A stretch of 64,000 nucleotides of DNA from Saprospiraceae bacterium (GCA_016714985.1 JADKBS010000005.1:366501-430500), one strand, 5' to 3'. Counted from the first letter of the stretch, positions 32,546 through 41,798 are shown. Notes: generated by a model not told the origin, from the letters alone. Program-made: numbers and translations.

Positions 32546-33016
32546 ATGAAATCAATCTCGCATTTTGCCATTGCCATCTTTGGCTTCCTGCTGCTGACCA
32601 GCCAATCCCTTACAGCCCAAATTGACATGACCTGGGACACACACAGGGTTGGCTTCAAGGTGCCACGTGGCTTCCAGATAGAAACCAACAACGCTGAGGA
32701 GTTTTCCGCTGGCAACGATAACCTATTCGTGACCATTGCCCCTATTCAGGACGAGAACATCAGTTCAGATGACCTCGCAGAAGTGGTGAGTGCTATGGCG
32801 AAAGAACTCGACTACGACCTCATCACAGATGGCAGCGAGGTGGACGTGAACAACTTCACAGGTTACTACAAGCGTGGCTCGAAGGATGGTTCAAGCGCCA
32901 TCGTGATGGCCCTGCTTGACCCGGAAAGTGCTACGAACCTGATTGTGGTGGCTATCTATTCTGATGATTCGGAAGATGCCGCTCTGACCGTGGTAAATAG
33001 TTTTTACAGCTATTGA
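32546..33016 (+). CDS. Small secreted protein of unknown function
   Basis: The start at 32546 (MKSISHFAIAIFGFLLLTSQ) gives a clear signal peptide cut after SLTAQ and a mature part of about 130 residues: WDTHRVGFKVPRGFQIETNN, DNLFVTIAPIQDENISSDDL, YYKRGSKDGSSAIVMALLDP. The pattern (short beta strands, a helix with DDLAEVVSAMAKEL) looks like a compact alpha/beta domain. I do not recognise the family. The repeat copy 3 follows directly. Confidence 0.7.
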   Translation: MKSISHFAIAIFGFLLLTSQSLTAQIDMTWDTHRVGFKVPRGFQIETNNAEEFSAGNDNLFVTIAPIQDENISSDDLAEVVSAMAKELDYDLITDGSEVDVNNFTGYYKRGSKDGSSAIVMALLDPESATNLIVVAIYSDDSEDAALTVVNSFYSY

Positions 33017-33031
33017 TTTCAGCCTGCATAA

Positions 33032-33147
33032 GCAACTATTTAAGAGGTGCGGGAGGGGAAAGGAAAAATGAAATTTTCCTTTCCCCTCCCGCAATTTGGG
33101 GTGTTTTTTGGGGAAATTGAATTCCCCCCAAAACCCCCCTGCTAAAT
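33032..33147 (+). repeat. Dispersed double-hairpin repeat, copy 3
   Basis: GCAACTATT, then a perfect hairpin whose arms begin GCGGGAGGGGAAAGGAAAA (about 33049-33092), the core AATTTGGGGTGTTTTTTGGGG, a second hairpin GGGGAAATTGAATTCCCC (33110-33127), and CCCCCCTGCTAAAT. Order and spacing match copies 1 and 2. It lies in the gap after a gene, 16 bp from the stop codon. Confidence 0.78.
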
Positions 33148-33209
33148 TGAAAGCGGCTGTTCAGAGGGTGATTCCTTTGAACAGCCGCATTTGTTTTTGA
33201 TTTGATGAA

Positions 33210-33565
33210 TCACTCCACCACCAGCTTCAGCACCCGCCTTTCCCCGTCCATTGCGATGCTGACGAAATACAACCCTGCGGGCAAATCCGGCAAACTCCCC
33301 CGGCAGCTTAAACCATTTGCACTCCATTCATTGTCAAATAATTGCTCACGTGCGCCCGTATGCGTCCATTAGTTTCGCTTCGCAAAATTCGCCTGTGGCC
33401 AATTGGCCGCTCAAGGTCGAATGACCAAAAGCCGGGTTCGGAGCGGTTGCGAATTGCCGTAGGATTCCCGGCTGGGCGTCGCATCGGTCAAATCGTGAAT
33501 GGTCACGCTGCGCTGGATGTAGTGGGTCGTCGTCATTTCCATTTGGGTGAAACTGGTGTCGGCTG
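33210..33565 (-). pseudogene. Decayed T9SS cargo gene remnant (C-terminal sorting domain)
   Basis: Three minus-strand frames in turn give parts of a T9SS sorting domain: SFTQMEMTTTHYIQRSVTIH, then APNPAFGHSTLSGQLATGEF with the Pro-Asn-Pro motif and KLMDAYGRT, then LPAGLYFVSIAMDGERRVLK ending LVVE and a stop at 33210. At least two frameshifts separate them and no start is present, so this is the relic of a longer secreted protein gene. Confidence 0.7.
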
Positions 33566-33579
33566 ACTCACTGCTGACG

Positions 33580-33777
33580 GGCGTGAAGGCTTATTTACGG
33601 CGCAAAACGAGCCTTGGTTATCACAAGGAGCATTATTTGAGTTTGGTGCATTATTCGCAGAAATTGCTGGGGCTGAACCCGCATGACCGCAAGGCAGCGG
33701 AATTGCTCCGAAGTGAACTTGAAGAGGCAAAGCATGTGCTGGAGAAAGATTGGTTGTTAGGAAGATTAATAGACTAG
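33580..33777 (+). pseudogene. 3' fragment of an unknown gene
   Basis: The frame reads VKAYLRRKTSLGYHKEHYLS then LVHYSQKLLGLNPHDRKAAE and a helical end, a well-formed helical protein C-terminus with a stop at 33777. It has no start of its own beyond a GTG at 33547 that lies in the T9SS relic. It looks like the tail of a larger gene cut off when the relic was joined to it. Family unknown to me. Confidence 0.5.
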
Positions 33778-33882
33778 AAGTTTTGTAAAATGTTAAATAA
33801 AAACTAAGACAGTAATTACAGACCAGACTTTACTGTTCTGCAAATACCTATTTTTGTCTACCGAAAAGTATAAGTTCAACAC

Positions 33883-34830
33883 ATGAAAAATTTATTTTTG
33901 ATTACCATTATTTATTGCTGCTTCAATGAGTTGTTAGCGCAAAAAAAGATGTCAACGGAGCAAATCATGGCTTCCGATGAAGTGTTAAGTCCAGATAGAA
34001 GCCCATTTTTCCCTGGTTGTGAAGACAGTATCCTTTATTTCAATTTTTGCGCATACGAATTGCTTCACAATTTCATTTATGACAATTTGCAATACCCGAA
34101 TGAGGCTTTGGCAAAAGGTATTCAAGGAAAAGTTCACATGCGAATTATAGTAGAAAAAACTGGAAAAATCTCAAGTTGGAGTCCCATCAATTCAGCTACA
34201 ATCCCTGAATTTGTCGAAGAGGCTGTCCGCATCATTCGTTTAATGCCAAATTGGATACCTGGGGAGATTCAAGGAATTAAAGTTCGTTCTTATACCTCCC
34301 TTCAATTTGACTTTCAAATAAAGGATGGTGCTATGGTAAGGCCTAAGCAAATTGATGTGAGAAAGTTGTTAGCACAAATAGAAAAAGGTGACAATAAACC
34401 AAAAACCACGATGGACCCTCAAAAAGCAGCAGCCCAACACGAAACACAAACGATTCATGTCCAAGATAAAGAAAAACCGGAGTTTTATGATAAACTGGAA
34501 AAACCGCCATTGTTTCCTGGGTGTGAAAACGAGACAGACCTCCAGGCAAAGAAATCATGTTCAACAGCAAAGATGTTGGCATACGTTGACGCTAATCTTA
34601 AATACCCTGAAATTGCAATAGATAATAATGTACAGGGCACGGTTTACGTGAAATTTGTTGTTGAGAAAGACGGCTCCCTCACCAATATTGAAATTATCAG
34701 GGACATTGGTGCTGGCTGCGGAGAAGAGGTGGTTCGATTGGTGAAAATGATGCCCAAATGGGAACCGGGCACTCGGAGGGGCAGGCCAGATCGGGTACAA
34801 TTCAATATGCCGGTGAAGTTCAAGCTGTAA
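33883..34830 (+). CDS. Secreted protein with two TonB C-terminal domains
   Basis: A 315-residue protein with a signal peptide (ITIIYCCFNELLAQ). It has two copies of the TonB C-terminal fold: PFFPGCEDSILYFNFCAYEL with NPN-like YPNEALAKGIQGKVHMRIIV (residues about 45-150), and PPLFPGCENETDLQAKKSC with YPEIAIDNNVQGTVYVKFVV (about 205-315), each ending in MPNW/MPKW. There is no membrane anchor of the usual TonB type. Base composition is AT-rich relative to neighbours. Role unknown; such stand-alone TonB-C proteins are common in this phylum. Confidence 0.82.
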   Translation: MKNLFLITIIYCCFNELLAQKKMSTEQIMASDEVLSPDRSPFFPGCEDSILYFNFCAYELLHNFIYDNLQYPNEALAKGIQGKVHMRIIVEKTGKISSWSPINSATIPEFVEEAVRIIRLMPNWIPGEIQGIKVRSYTSLQFDFQIKDGAMVRPKQIDVRKLLAQIEKGDNKPKTTMDPQKAAAQHETQTIHVQDKEKPEFYDKLEKPPLFPGCENETDLQAKKSCSTAKMLAYVDANLKYPEIAIDNNVQGTVYVKFVVEKDGSLTNIEIIRDIGAGCGEEVVRLVKMMPKWEPGTRRGRPDRVQFNMPVKFKL

Positions 34831-34959
34831 AATGATTTTTCAATTCCATGCCGAAATGGAATCCCGCCAATCACCTCGGTAAAAAAGTAAGGTATCGAAC
34901 AGAGGTGCCAATTGGGTTCTACCGGAAATAATGCTACAATTATTATAGGTGAAATCGCA

Positions 34960-35974
34960 TCACCTTATGATATTCACCTCCCCCTTCTTCACTTCTACCA
35001 CCTCCTTCCCAAAGCAATCCATCAACCTAACCTTGAGCATCCAAACATATGTGCCGGGGCCAAGTGCCTTGCCCTTTAGTGCCGTCCCAGCAGCCGCCCA
35101 AATCGTTGGAACTGAACACCTCGCCGCCCCAACGGTCAAAGATTAGGAATTGAAACCCAAGCAATTGTGTGCTCGGTGATAGATGAGCTTGCAAGCAATC
35201 ATTAATGCCGTCGTCATTGGGCGAGAAACTGTTGGGGACAAAAAAAGGTAGGTCGGAAGGCCCTTCTTCTATGGTCACCTTGATGCCCCGACGGATGGTA
35301 TCGCATTGATTCGTGATGGTTAGCAGGTAAAGGCCCGGCTCGGAGGCTTGGAAAAGGGAATCCGTGGAAAGTACCTCACCGCTTGGCCCTTGCCATTGGA
35401 ATTGAAGGGGTTGGGGAGGGCTTTTCAGTTTGTAGCGGATTGGCACAAGATCCTCACAGCCCACTACTTCAATGTGGGTTTCAAGTTCCAAATTAGGCAA
35501 AGTAGGGATAGTTAGCTCGTATTCAAATATACACCCCACCCGGTTTCTGGCCCGCAGCTCATAATAGCCTGCCGCCAATCCAGTGTAGTTGTATTCAACG
35601 TCCCGAGTTTGGTCACCATCAAGGGAAAATTGGTAGGGGGCGGTGATGTCCACATTGTCCCAAAAATCAATGATGCCATCTTTGCTGCCCTTGCAGATGG
35701 GCGAGGTGGTGGCCCAAAAATCCAGTACGGGAGATTGGAAAACGGACACTTTTACCACAGAATCGGTGCCCATAGAACTGGTGAAAGTATGGTAGCCAAC
35801 TTCGCCGAACCGGTAGATAGAACCATGGTACTCAGCTTGGGTCTCACCGGGGCAGAGCACCAATCCCAACAGGGTGGTGTCAGCTAACAGGGTCGGGTTG
35901 GCAAAAAGATTCCCATTTGTTGCGGAGCAACAAAACGATAGAATAAGTAGGATATAGCTTACCAGAATTTTCAT
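34960..35974 (-). pseudogene. Frameshifted T9SS type B (gliding motility-associated C-terminal) protein
   Basis: The first 300 residues contain a signal peptide, Ig/SprB-like repeats (ICKGSKDGIIDFWDNVDITA) and the type B sorting domain start: FFVPNSFSPNDDGINDCLQA, FLIFDRWGGEVFSS, GGCWDGT. At about 35079-35084 the frame shifts; the present frame stops at 35027. If two bases (AC) are restored it reads on as LKGKALGPGTYVWMLKVRLM to a stop at 34960, the normal end of this domain (PGTYVW). Thus the sorting signal is broken in its last third. A sequencing error is also possible. Confidence 0.78.
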
Positions 35975-36065
35975 TTCGGCGAAAAATAAGAAGCCGAATC
36001 GGAACTTTGCAACTTTCCCTACCTTTCGCCCTCCTTACGCCAAATCAAAACTCATCAATTTTAGT

Positions 36066-39000
36066 ATGAAACAATCGTTTATCACCCTTGCAATCGTATT
36101 TGCAACTGTTATTGGGGCCACGGCCCAATCCCCAGCCCTCTGGCTGCGCTATCCCGCCATCTCTCCCGATGGCAAAAGCATCGTTTTCAGCTACCAGGGC
36201 GACCTCTACAAAGTGGGAACTGATGGCGGCACGGCCACCTTGCTCACCACCCACGATGCCTACGACTATGCCCCGGTCTGGTCGCATGACGGGCAGCGAA
36301 TCGCTTTCGCTAGCGACCGCTACGGCAATATGGACGTGTTTGTGATATCGGCCAATGGTGGCTTGGCCACCCGGCTAACCTACCACTCGGCCTCGGAGTA
36401 TCCCACTGATTTTACGCCTGACAATCAAGCAGTAATTTTCAGCAGCAGCCAAATGGACGCCAGCACCAATCAGCAATTCCCTAGCGGGGCGCTGCCGGAG
36501 CTGTACCAAATCCCAGCAGCGGGCGGTAGGCCCACGCAACTGCTCACGACGCCTGCCGAGGCCGCCCGCTTCAACGCCAACGGCTCGGTCATGGTTTATC
36601 AGGATGTGAAGGGCTACGAGGACGAGTTCCGAAAGCACCACACTTCCAGCGTGACGAGGGACGTGTGGAAGTACGAAACGGCCGCGAAGAAATTCACGAA
36701 ACTGACCAGCTTCGAGGGCGAAGACCGCAACCCGGTCGTGGCGCCCAACCAGCAGGACATCTATTTTTTGAGTGAAAAAAGCGGCAGCTACAACGTCTGG
36801 AAAATGCCGCTCGCAGGAGGCACGCCCACGCAGGTCAGCCGACTCGACAAGCACCCCGTTCGCTACCTCTCCATTGCCAATGACGGCACGATGGCTTTTA
36901 GCTACAACGGCGAACTTTACACCCTCAAAGATGGCGGTCAGCCCAAAAAACTAAGCGTGGACGTCATCAACGATGGCCGCTACAACCCCGTGAAAACCGT
37001 CAGCGTGGGCGGTGGGGCCAGTGAATTGGCCGTTTCGCCGAACGGCAAAGAGGTGGCTTATGTGTTCAGGGGGGAGGTCTTTGTTTCTTCGATAAAAGAA
37101 GGCACGACCAAGCGCATCACCAACACGCCAGAGCAGGAGCGGAGCATCAGCTTCAGCCCCGACGGGCGCAGCATCCTCTACGCTGGCGAGCGCAATGGAA
37201 GCTGGAATGTCTATGAAACGAGTTTGGCAAGGGAGGGCGAAAAGCATTTTTTCAATGCGACTTTATTGAAGGAAAAAGCCATCGTGGAAACACCTGCTGA
37301 GGAGTTTCAGCCTGCCTACTCGCCCGATGGGAAGGAGGTGGCCTATTTCGAGGAGCGCACCACATTGAAGGCCATCAATTTGGCCAGCAAGGCCAGCCGC
37401 ACCGTTTTGCCCGGCAACAAAAACTACTCCTACTCCGATGGCGACCAGTGGTACGAGTGGTCGCCTGACAGCAAATGGTTCCTCGTCAATTTCTTGCAGG
37501 ACAACCAATGGATTTCGCAGGCGGGCCTCGTGGCCGCCGATGGCAAGAGCGAGGTCATCAATTTGACCAAGAGCGGCTACAACAATTGGGCGCCCAAATG
37601 GGCAATGGGTGGCAAGGCCATGCTCTGGTTCAGCGACCGTGACGGCATGAAGAACCACGCCAGTTGGGGTGGGGAAGGGGATGCCTACGCCATGTACTTC
37701 ACGCAAGAGACCTTCGACAACTCAAAACTCAGCAAGGAAGAATGGGAATTGAAGCAGGCCGAGGAAAAAGAGAAAAAGGAGAAAGAAGCGAAGGAGAAAA
37801 AGGAAAAAGACGAGAAAGAAGCCGAAAAAAACAAGGATAAAAAGAAAGACGATAAGGAGAAGAAGGACGAAAAGAAAGAAGAAAAGAAGGTCGAGCCACT
37901 CAAGATAGAACTGGAAGACATCGAAAAGCGCAAGACCCGCCTCACCATGCACTCCAGCCGCTTGGGCGATGCCATTTTATCAAAAGATGGGGAAAAGCTG
38001 TTCTACCTCGCGCTGTTTGAAAAGGGCTTCGACCTTTGGCAGACCGAGTTGCGCACCAAAGAGACGAAAATGCTCGTGAAATTGGGTGCCAACAGTATCA
38101 GCAACATGGTGCTCGACACGGCTGGCAAGACGATTTACATGGTCGTGGACGGCAGCATCACGAAGATAGGTGTGGAAGATGGAAAGCGGGAAGGCGTGAA
38201 TATGAAAGGCGAAATGGTGCTCAACGAGAACGTGGAGCGGCAGTACCTTTTCGAGCATATCTGGCGGCAGGTGGTGAAGAAGTTTTACAAAAAAGACTTG
38301 CACGGCGTGGACTGGGATTTTTACAAAAAAGAATATGCCCGCTTCCTGCCATACTTGAACAACAACTACGACTTCGCCGATGTCTGTGGTGAAATGTTGG
38401 GCGAGTTGAATGCCTCCCACACGGGCGCCTTCACGGGCAAGAGCATCCCAAACCCTGACCAAACGGCGGCGCTCGGCTGTTTTTATGATGAAAACTACAA
38501 AGGCAATGGCCTGAAAATCAAGGAGATAATCAAGAAAGGGCCATTGGCAAACAGCAGCTCGAAAATCAAAGCGGGCACTGTCATCGAGAAGATTGACGGC
38601 GAGGAAATCGCTGCCACGACCAACTGGCACCCGATGCTGAATCGAAAAGAGGGCAAGAACACCTTGCTTTCGTTGTACAACGAAACGACCAAAGAACGCT
38701 GGGAAGAAGTGGTGAAGCCCATCGGCCTCGGCCAAGAAAACGAACTGCGCTACCAACGCTGGATTGACCGCTGCCGCTTCCTCGTGGACAGCCTCAGTGC
38801 TGGCCGTGTGGGTTACGTGCATGTGCGTGGCATGGATGACCGCAGCTACCGCACCGTTTACGAAGATGCCCTTGGCCGCAACGCCAACAAGGAGGCCCTA
38901 GTGGTGGACACCCGTTTCAACGGCGGCGGCTGGCTCCACGACGATTTGGCGACGTTCTTGAATGGCAAAAAATATATGACTTTCGAACCTCGTGAGCAGA

Positions 39001-39356
39001 ACATTGGCGACGAGCCGCAGTTCAAGTGGCGCAAACCCAGCGCTGTGGTGATGAGCGAAAGCAATTACTCGGATGCGCACATGTTCCCGTACACCTACCG
39101 GGCGCTGGGCATCGGCAAGCTGGTGGGCATGCCTGTGGCGGGCACTGGCACGGCAGTCTGGTGGGAGGGCCTTCAAAACGGCGTGGTCTTCGGCATACCT
39201 CAGGTTGGCATGAAGGGCAATGACGGCAGGTACCTCGAAAACCAGCAACTGGAGCCTGACATCGTGGCCCCGAATGAGCCGGGCGAGGTGAGCAAGGGTC
39301 GTGACCAACAGTTGGAGGCGGCGGTGCGGGAGTTGCTGGGGCAGATAAAGAAGTAA
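36066..39356 (+). CDS. Tricorn-like protease (beta-propeller plus S41 peptidase)
   Basis: A 1096-residue exported protein (signal ending GATAQ). Residues about 25-550 form TolB/PD40 propeller blades (SPDGKSIVFSYQGDLYKVGT). A very charged Lys/Glu stretch at about 557-617 precedes the catalytic half: the tricorn core domain, a PDZ domain (about 800-890; GLKIKEIIKKGPLANSSS), and the S41 peptidase. Ser784-His785 (NASHTGAF) and Ser1002-Asp1003 (NYSDAHMFP) match the catalytic His and nucleophile regions of tricorn. It likely degrades peptides in the periplasm. Divergent from the type B gene, with a short shared promoter gap. Confidence 0.9.
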   Translation: MKQSFITLAIVFATVIGATAQSPALWLRYPAISPDGKSIVFSYQGDLYKVGTDGGTATLLTTHDAYDYAPVWSHDGQRIAFASDRYGNMDVFVISANGGLATRLTYHSASEYPTDFTPDNQAVIFSSSQMDASTNQQFPSGALPELYQIPAAGGRPTQLLTTPAEAARFNANGSVMVYQDVKGYEDEFRKHHTSSVTRDVWKYETAAKKFTKLTSFEGEDRNPVVAPNQQDIYFLSEKSGSYNVWKMPLAGGTPTQVSRLDKHPVRYLSIANDGTMAFSYNGELYTLKDGGQPKKLSVDVINDGRYNPVKTVSVGGGASELAVSPNGKEVAYVFRGEVFVSSIKEGTTKRITNTPEQERSISFSPDGRSILYAGERNGSWNVYETSLAREGEKHFFNATLLKEKAIVETPAEEFQPAYSPDGKEVAYFEERTTLKAINLASKASRTVLPGNKNYSYSDGDQWYEWSPDSKWFLVNFLQDNQWISQAGLVAADGKSEVINLTKSGYNNWAPKWAMGGKAMLWFSDRDGMKNHASWGGEGDAYAMYFTQETFDNSKLSKEEWELKQAEEKEKKEKEAKEKKEKDEKEAEKNKDKKKDDKEKKDEKKEEKKVEPLKIELEDIEKRKTRLTMHSSRLGDAILSKDGEKLFYLALFEKGFDLWQTELRTKETKMLVKLGANSISNMVLDTAGKTIYMVVDGSITKIGVEDGKREGVNMKGEMVLNENVERQYLFEHIWRQVVKKFYKKDLHGVDWDFYKKEYARFLPYLNNNYDFADVCGEMLGELNASHTGAFTGKSIPNPDQTAALGCFYDENYKGNGLKIKEIIKKGPLANSSSKIKAGTVIEKIDGEEIAATTNWHPMLNRKEGKNTLLSLYNETTKERWEEVVKPIGLGQENELRYQRWIDRCRFLVDSLSAGRVGYVHVRGMDDRSYRTVYEDALGRNANKEALVVDTRFNGGGWLHDDLATFLNGKKYMTFEPREQNIGDEPQFKWRKPSAVVMSESNYSDAHMFPYTYRALGIGKLVGMPVAGTGTAVWWEGLQNGVVFGIPQVGMKGNDGRYLENQQLEPDIVAPNEPGEVSKGRDQQLEAAVRELLGQIKK

Positions 39357-39378
39357 AGAATTAGAAAATATTGATTTG

Positions 39379-39412
39379 AAAAGCTGGAGTTCGCCGATGG
39401 ACACCAGCTTTT
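39379..39412 (+). terminator. Terminator of the tricorn-like gene
   Basis: AAAAGCTGG and CCAGCTTTT form a 9-bp stem, followed by more T; 22 bases after the stop codon at 39356. It separates the protease gene from the Septu pair. Confidence 0.65.
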
Positions 39413-39464
39413 TTTTCAAAAATTGATCAGGAGGCTGTAATTTCGAGGCGAAAATCAAATTGTC

Positions 39465-40757
39465 ATGACAGAAATAATTAGGGAACGCGAGTCGGTTTAT
39501 TTCAAAAGCATCAAATTAGAAAACGTTAGAAGTTTTGGTCCCAAGCAACAATTAAGTTTTGTTGAACCAAATGGAAATATTTGCTTTTGGAATGTCATTA
39601 TAGGAAATAATGGAGTAGGCAAAACAACTGTACTCAGAAGTTTAGCTGCTGGGGTTATTGTAGGTGAAGACCAACCTCTCATTGAGACAGACTATTTTTC
39701 TAGGGATACAAGTAAAAGAACTTCCATTACATATGAATTTAGCACGTTTGATAAAAACCTGAAATCAAGTAACAAATCTGAATTCCTTAAGCTTGATTTT
39801 GAGGACAAATCTTCTTTTTCTAAACCTTCTACTTTTCAAATTGACCTTTCTTCAGGTGAAATCAACTGGTTTCTAGTTGTATTTGGATATGGTGCGTCTA
39901 GAAGAATAGCACCTTCTTCTCTAACTTTGGATAAGGATGGAGATGGAATTGCTACTTTATTTGATGAAAATGCACCCCTGTTGAATGCCGAGGAATGGCT
40001 TGTAGAGGCAGACTACAGAGTTGCAAAATCAGGAAACAGTAAATATGCCAGTAGGAAGAAAAAAGTAGTTGAGATTCTAAAAAAACTTTTCCGTGGTGAA
40101 GTCCATGATTTTAAAATTGACCTTGAAGGTAAGCGCCCTAAAGTCAAATGTCTTACTGATTACGGGTGGGTAAATCTACATGACCTAAGCCTTGGATACA
40201 AGACGCTCATAGCTTGGATGACTGATTTCGCTATCAGAATGTTTGAACAATACCCCGACAGGTCAGACCCACTTGCAGAACCAGCAGTCGTTTTGGTTGA
40301 CGAAATTGATCTGCACCTACATCCTCAATTTCAACGTGAACTACAGTCGTTCTTGACAGAGACATTCCCCAAAACACAGTTCATCGTCACTGCCCACAGT
40401 CCATTGATTTTACAATCTGCACCGGATGCAAACATCATTTTGCTGAAAAAAGAAGGCGACCATGTAGTGGTTGAACAAAATCTACACCAAATCAAGAACT
40501 GGCGGATAGACCAAATATTGAACAGTGATTTGTACGGCTTCGTGGGTGCCCGCCCGCCACAGACTGAAGATAAAATTGCTCGACGCCGTTCACTTTTAAA
40601 GAAAGAAAAACTCAACCAGTCTGAGGCTTCAGAGCTTGAAAACCTTGAAGAAGAACTGATAGACCTACCCGTTGGAGAAACGCCCGAAGCTATCAAAGCC
40701 ATGGAAATCATCCAAAAAGCAACCAAGCACTACGAAAAACAAAATGGTAAGGATTGA
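39465..40757 (+). CDS. ptuA: Septu-type defence ATPase (PtuA-like)
   Basis: A 430-residue RecF/SMC-like AAA ATPase. Walker A is IIGNNGVGKTTVLRSLA (about residue 45), preceded by the KLENVRSFGPKQQL fold start; Walker B is VVLVDEIDLHLHPQFQRELQ, followed by the D-loop and His switch FIVTAHSPLILQS. A helical C-terminus (TEDKIARRRSLLKKEKLNQS) ends with an extension typical of PtuA. It overlaps the HNH gene by 14 bp. In Septu, PtuA and PtuB form a complex that gives phage defence, with PtuB cutting nucleic acid. The pair is AT-rich compared with flanks, suggesting transfer. Confidence 0.85.
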   Translation: MTEIIRERESVYFKSIKLENVRSFGPKQQLSFVEPNGNICFWNVIIGNNGVGKTTVLRSLAAGVIVGEDQPLIETDYFSRDTSKRTSITYEFSTFDKNLKSSNKSEFLKLDFEDKSSFSKPSTFQIDLSSGEINWFLVVFGYGASRRIAPSSLTLDKDGDGIATLFDENAPLLNAEEWLVEADYRVAKSGNSKYASRKKKVVEILKKLFRGEVHDFKIDLEGKRPKVKCLTDYGWVNLHDLSLGYKTLIAWMTDFAIRMFEQYPDRSDPLAEPAVVLVDEIDLHLHPQFQRELQSFLTETFPKTQFIVTAHSPLILQSAPDANIILLKKEGDHVVVEQNLHQIKNWRIDQILNSDLYGFVGARPPQTEDKIARRRSLLKKEKLNQSEASELENLEEELIDLPVGETPEAIKAMEIIQKATKHYEKQNGKD

Positions 40758-41478
40758 CAAAACTGGGGTAACTATTCCAGCCATATTGGACAACAGTGGA
40801 CAAGGTGATTTGCTGACTCGGCAAATGATGGTGGACTATGACAATGGGATTAGAGAATTTAAGATTTCAAGCAAAATCTATGGGCATAAAACTGTGAAGG
40901 AAGCCCTCAAAATTCTTCAACATGGCAAATGTTGTTTTTGCGAAGCAAGGGTGAGCCATATTAGCCATGGCGATGTTGAGCATTTCAGGCCTAAGGCAGG
41001 GTTCAACAGTAAACCTAGAACAAAGCTGATAAAACCGGGATACTTCTGGCTAGCCTACAACTATCTCAATCTCTTTTTTTCCTGCCAGATTTGCAATCAA
41101 TCTTACAAGAAGAACTATTTCCCTTTGGTGGATGAAACCAAACGAGTTCGCTCACACAATGGCAAACTTTCACAAGAAGAATCTTTGATACTTCATCCAG
41201 AAAATGATTACCCAGAAATTCACTTGACCTTTAACAAAGAGGTGATATTGCCTAAAAGTGGTTCCCAAAAAGGTGCTGAAACAATCAAACGAACTGGGTT
41301 GGACAGGAAGAAATTGGACGACAATCGGCTTGAATACTACCTAACAATGGAAATTTTAGCAAGAGTGGCAAGAGACAGCAGTAACCCTGAATCAACAGCT
41401 GCCAAAGCACATTTCAAGACATTAGGTTTGTCAAGCAGTCCATATTCCCTGATGATTCGCTGCAATTTCCTGACTTGA
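40744..41478 (+). CDS. ptuB: Septu-type HNH endonuclease (PtuB-like)
   Basis: The start at 40744 (MVRIDKTGVTIPAILDN) overlaps ptuA and gives 244 residues. The HNH domain is at about residues 60-130: KCCFCEARVSHISHGDVEHF then RPKA, with CxxC, the His-Gly-Asp-Val-Glu-His core of PtuB-type nucleases, and the second zinc pair FFSCQICNQSYKKNYFPL. The rest is helical (ETIKRTGLDRKKLDDNRLEY). The same pair also occurs as effector of some retrons, but there is no reverse transcriptase gene or obvious msr-msd here, so stand-alone Septu is preferred. Confidence 0.85.
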   Translation: MVRIDKTGVTIPAILDNSGQGDLLTRQMMVDYDNGIREFKISSKIYGHKTVKEALKILQHGKCCFCEARVSHISHGDVEHFRPKAGFNSKPRTKLIKPGYFWLAYNYLNLFFSCQICNQSYKKNYFPLVDETKRVRSHNGKLSQEESLILHPENDYPEIHLTFNKEVILPKSGSQKGAETIKRTGLDRKKLDDNRLEYYLTMEILARVARDSSNPESTAAKAHFKTLGLSSSPYSLMIRCNFLT

Positions 41479-41516
41479 TATAATTCTCCCCGCTGCATTG
41501 CTGCCCAAAACAAAAA

Positions 41517-41549
41517 TGGGGAGGTGGTTCACCAAGAACCACCTCCCCA
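41517..41549 (-). terminator. Terminator of the SRP RNA gene
   Basis: A perfect 14-bp stem, TGGGGAGGTGGTTC and its complement, with a five-base loop; on the minus strand it follows the SRP RNA 3' end by seven bases and ends in TTTTTG. It may also stop transcripts from ptuB. Confidence 0.8.
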
Positions 41550-41556
41550 AAAAGAT

Positions 41557-41649
41557 GGTAAGCAACCACATCGCACCGCTCAACAACCTACCCTTGCTGC
41601 ATTTCTGCCCTGGGGGAGTTCGGCCGGAGCTGGTCGTGTGGCGCTTACC
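41557..41649 (-). ncRNA. ffs: Signal recognition particle RNA (small bacterial type)
   Basis: On the minus strand the 93-nt RNA starts GGTAAGCGCCACA and ends TGTGGTTGCTTACC, which pair to close the molecule. The tip holds the universal SRP domain IV signature CAGG-GCA-GAAA-TGC-AGCA: a GCA/TGC stem with a GAAA tetraloop flanked by the CAGG/AGCA internal loop that binds Ffh. It has a promoter box and a strong terminator of its own. The two Septu genes end about 80 bp from its 3' end. Confidence 0.88.
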
Positions 41650-41654
41650 GGGGG

Positions 41655-41662
41655 CAAAAGTA
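41655..41662 (-). promoter_or_regulatory. -7 box of the SRP RNA promoter
   Basis: TACTTTTG on the minus strand fits TAnnTTTG and lies five bases before the predicted RNA 5' end at 41649, the expected distance. The -33 element is not obvious. Confidence 0.5.
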
Positions 41663-41790
41663 GGAAAATTTCGTTCCGGTGGTCATTCGAAAAAAAAAAT
41701 GGCTGATTTTTTTGAAGGGTGCTGCATGGGGCAAATAAATTCCGAATGTAATTGATTGAAAAATTTCTGGCAACTAAATAAATCTTCACG

Positions 41791-41798
41791 TATTTTTG
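41791..41798 (+). promoter_or_regulatory. -7 box of the RRM protein gene, giving a long leader
   Basis: TATTTTTG fits TAnnTTTG. If used, the transcript would have an untranslated leader of about 165 bases before the ATG at 41966, unusually long in this phylum and reminiscent of cold-shock mRNAs. The 316-bp gap holds no gene. Confidence 0.4.

Noticed and set aside
33547..33579. GTG at 33547 as the true start of the 76-codon plus-strand frame
   Set aside because: This stretch is also readable as the upstream part of the T9SS relic on the other strand; the protein-like pattern begins only at about 33580.
39465..41478. Retron with PtuAB effector
   Set aside because: No reverse transcriptase frame and no msr-msd-like inverted repeat upstream; the gap before ptuA is about 100 bp and holds only a terminator.
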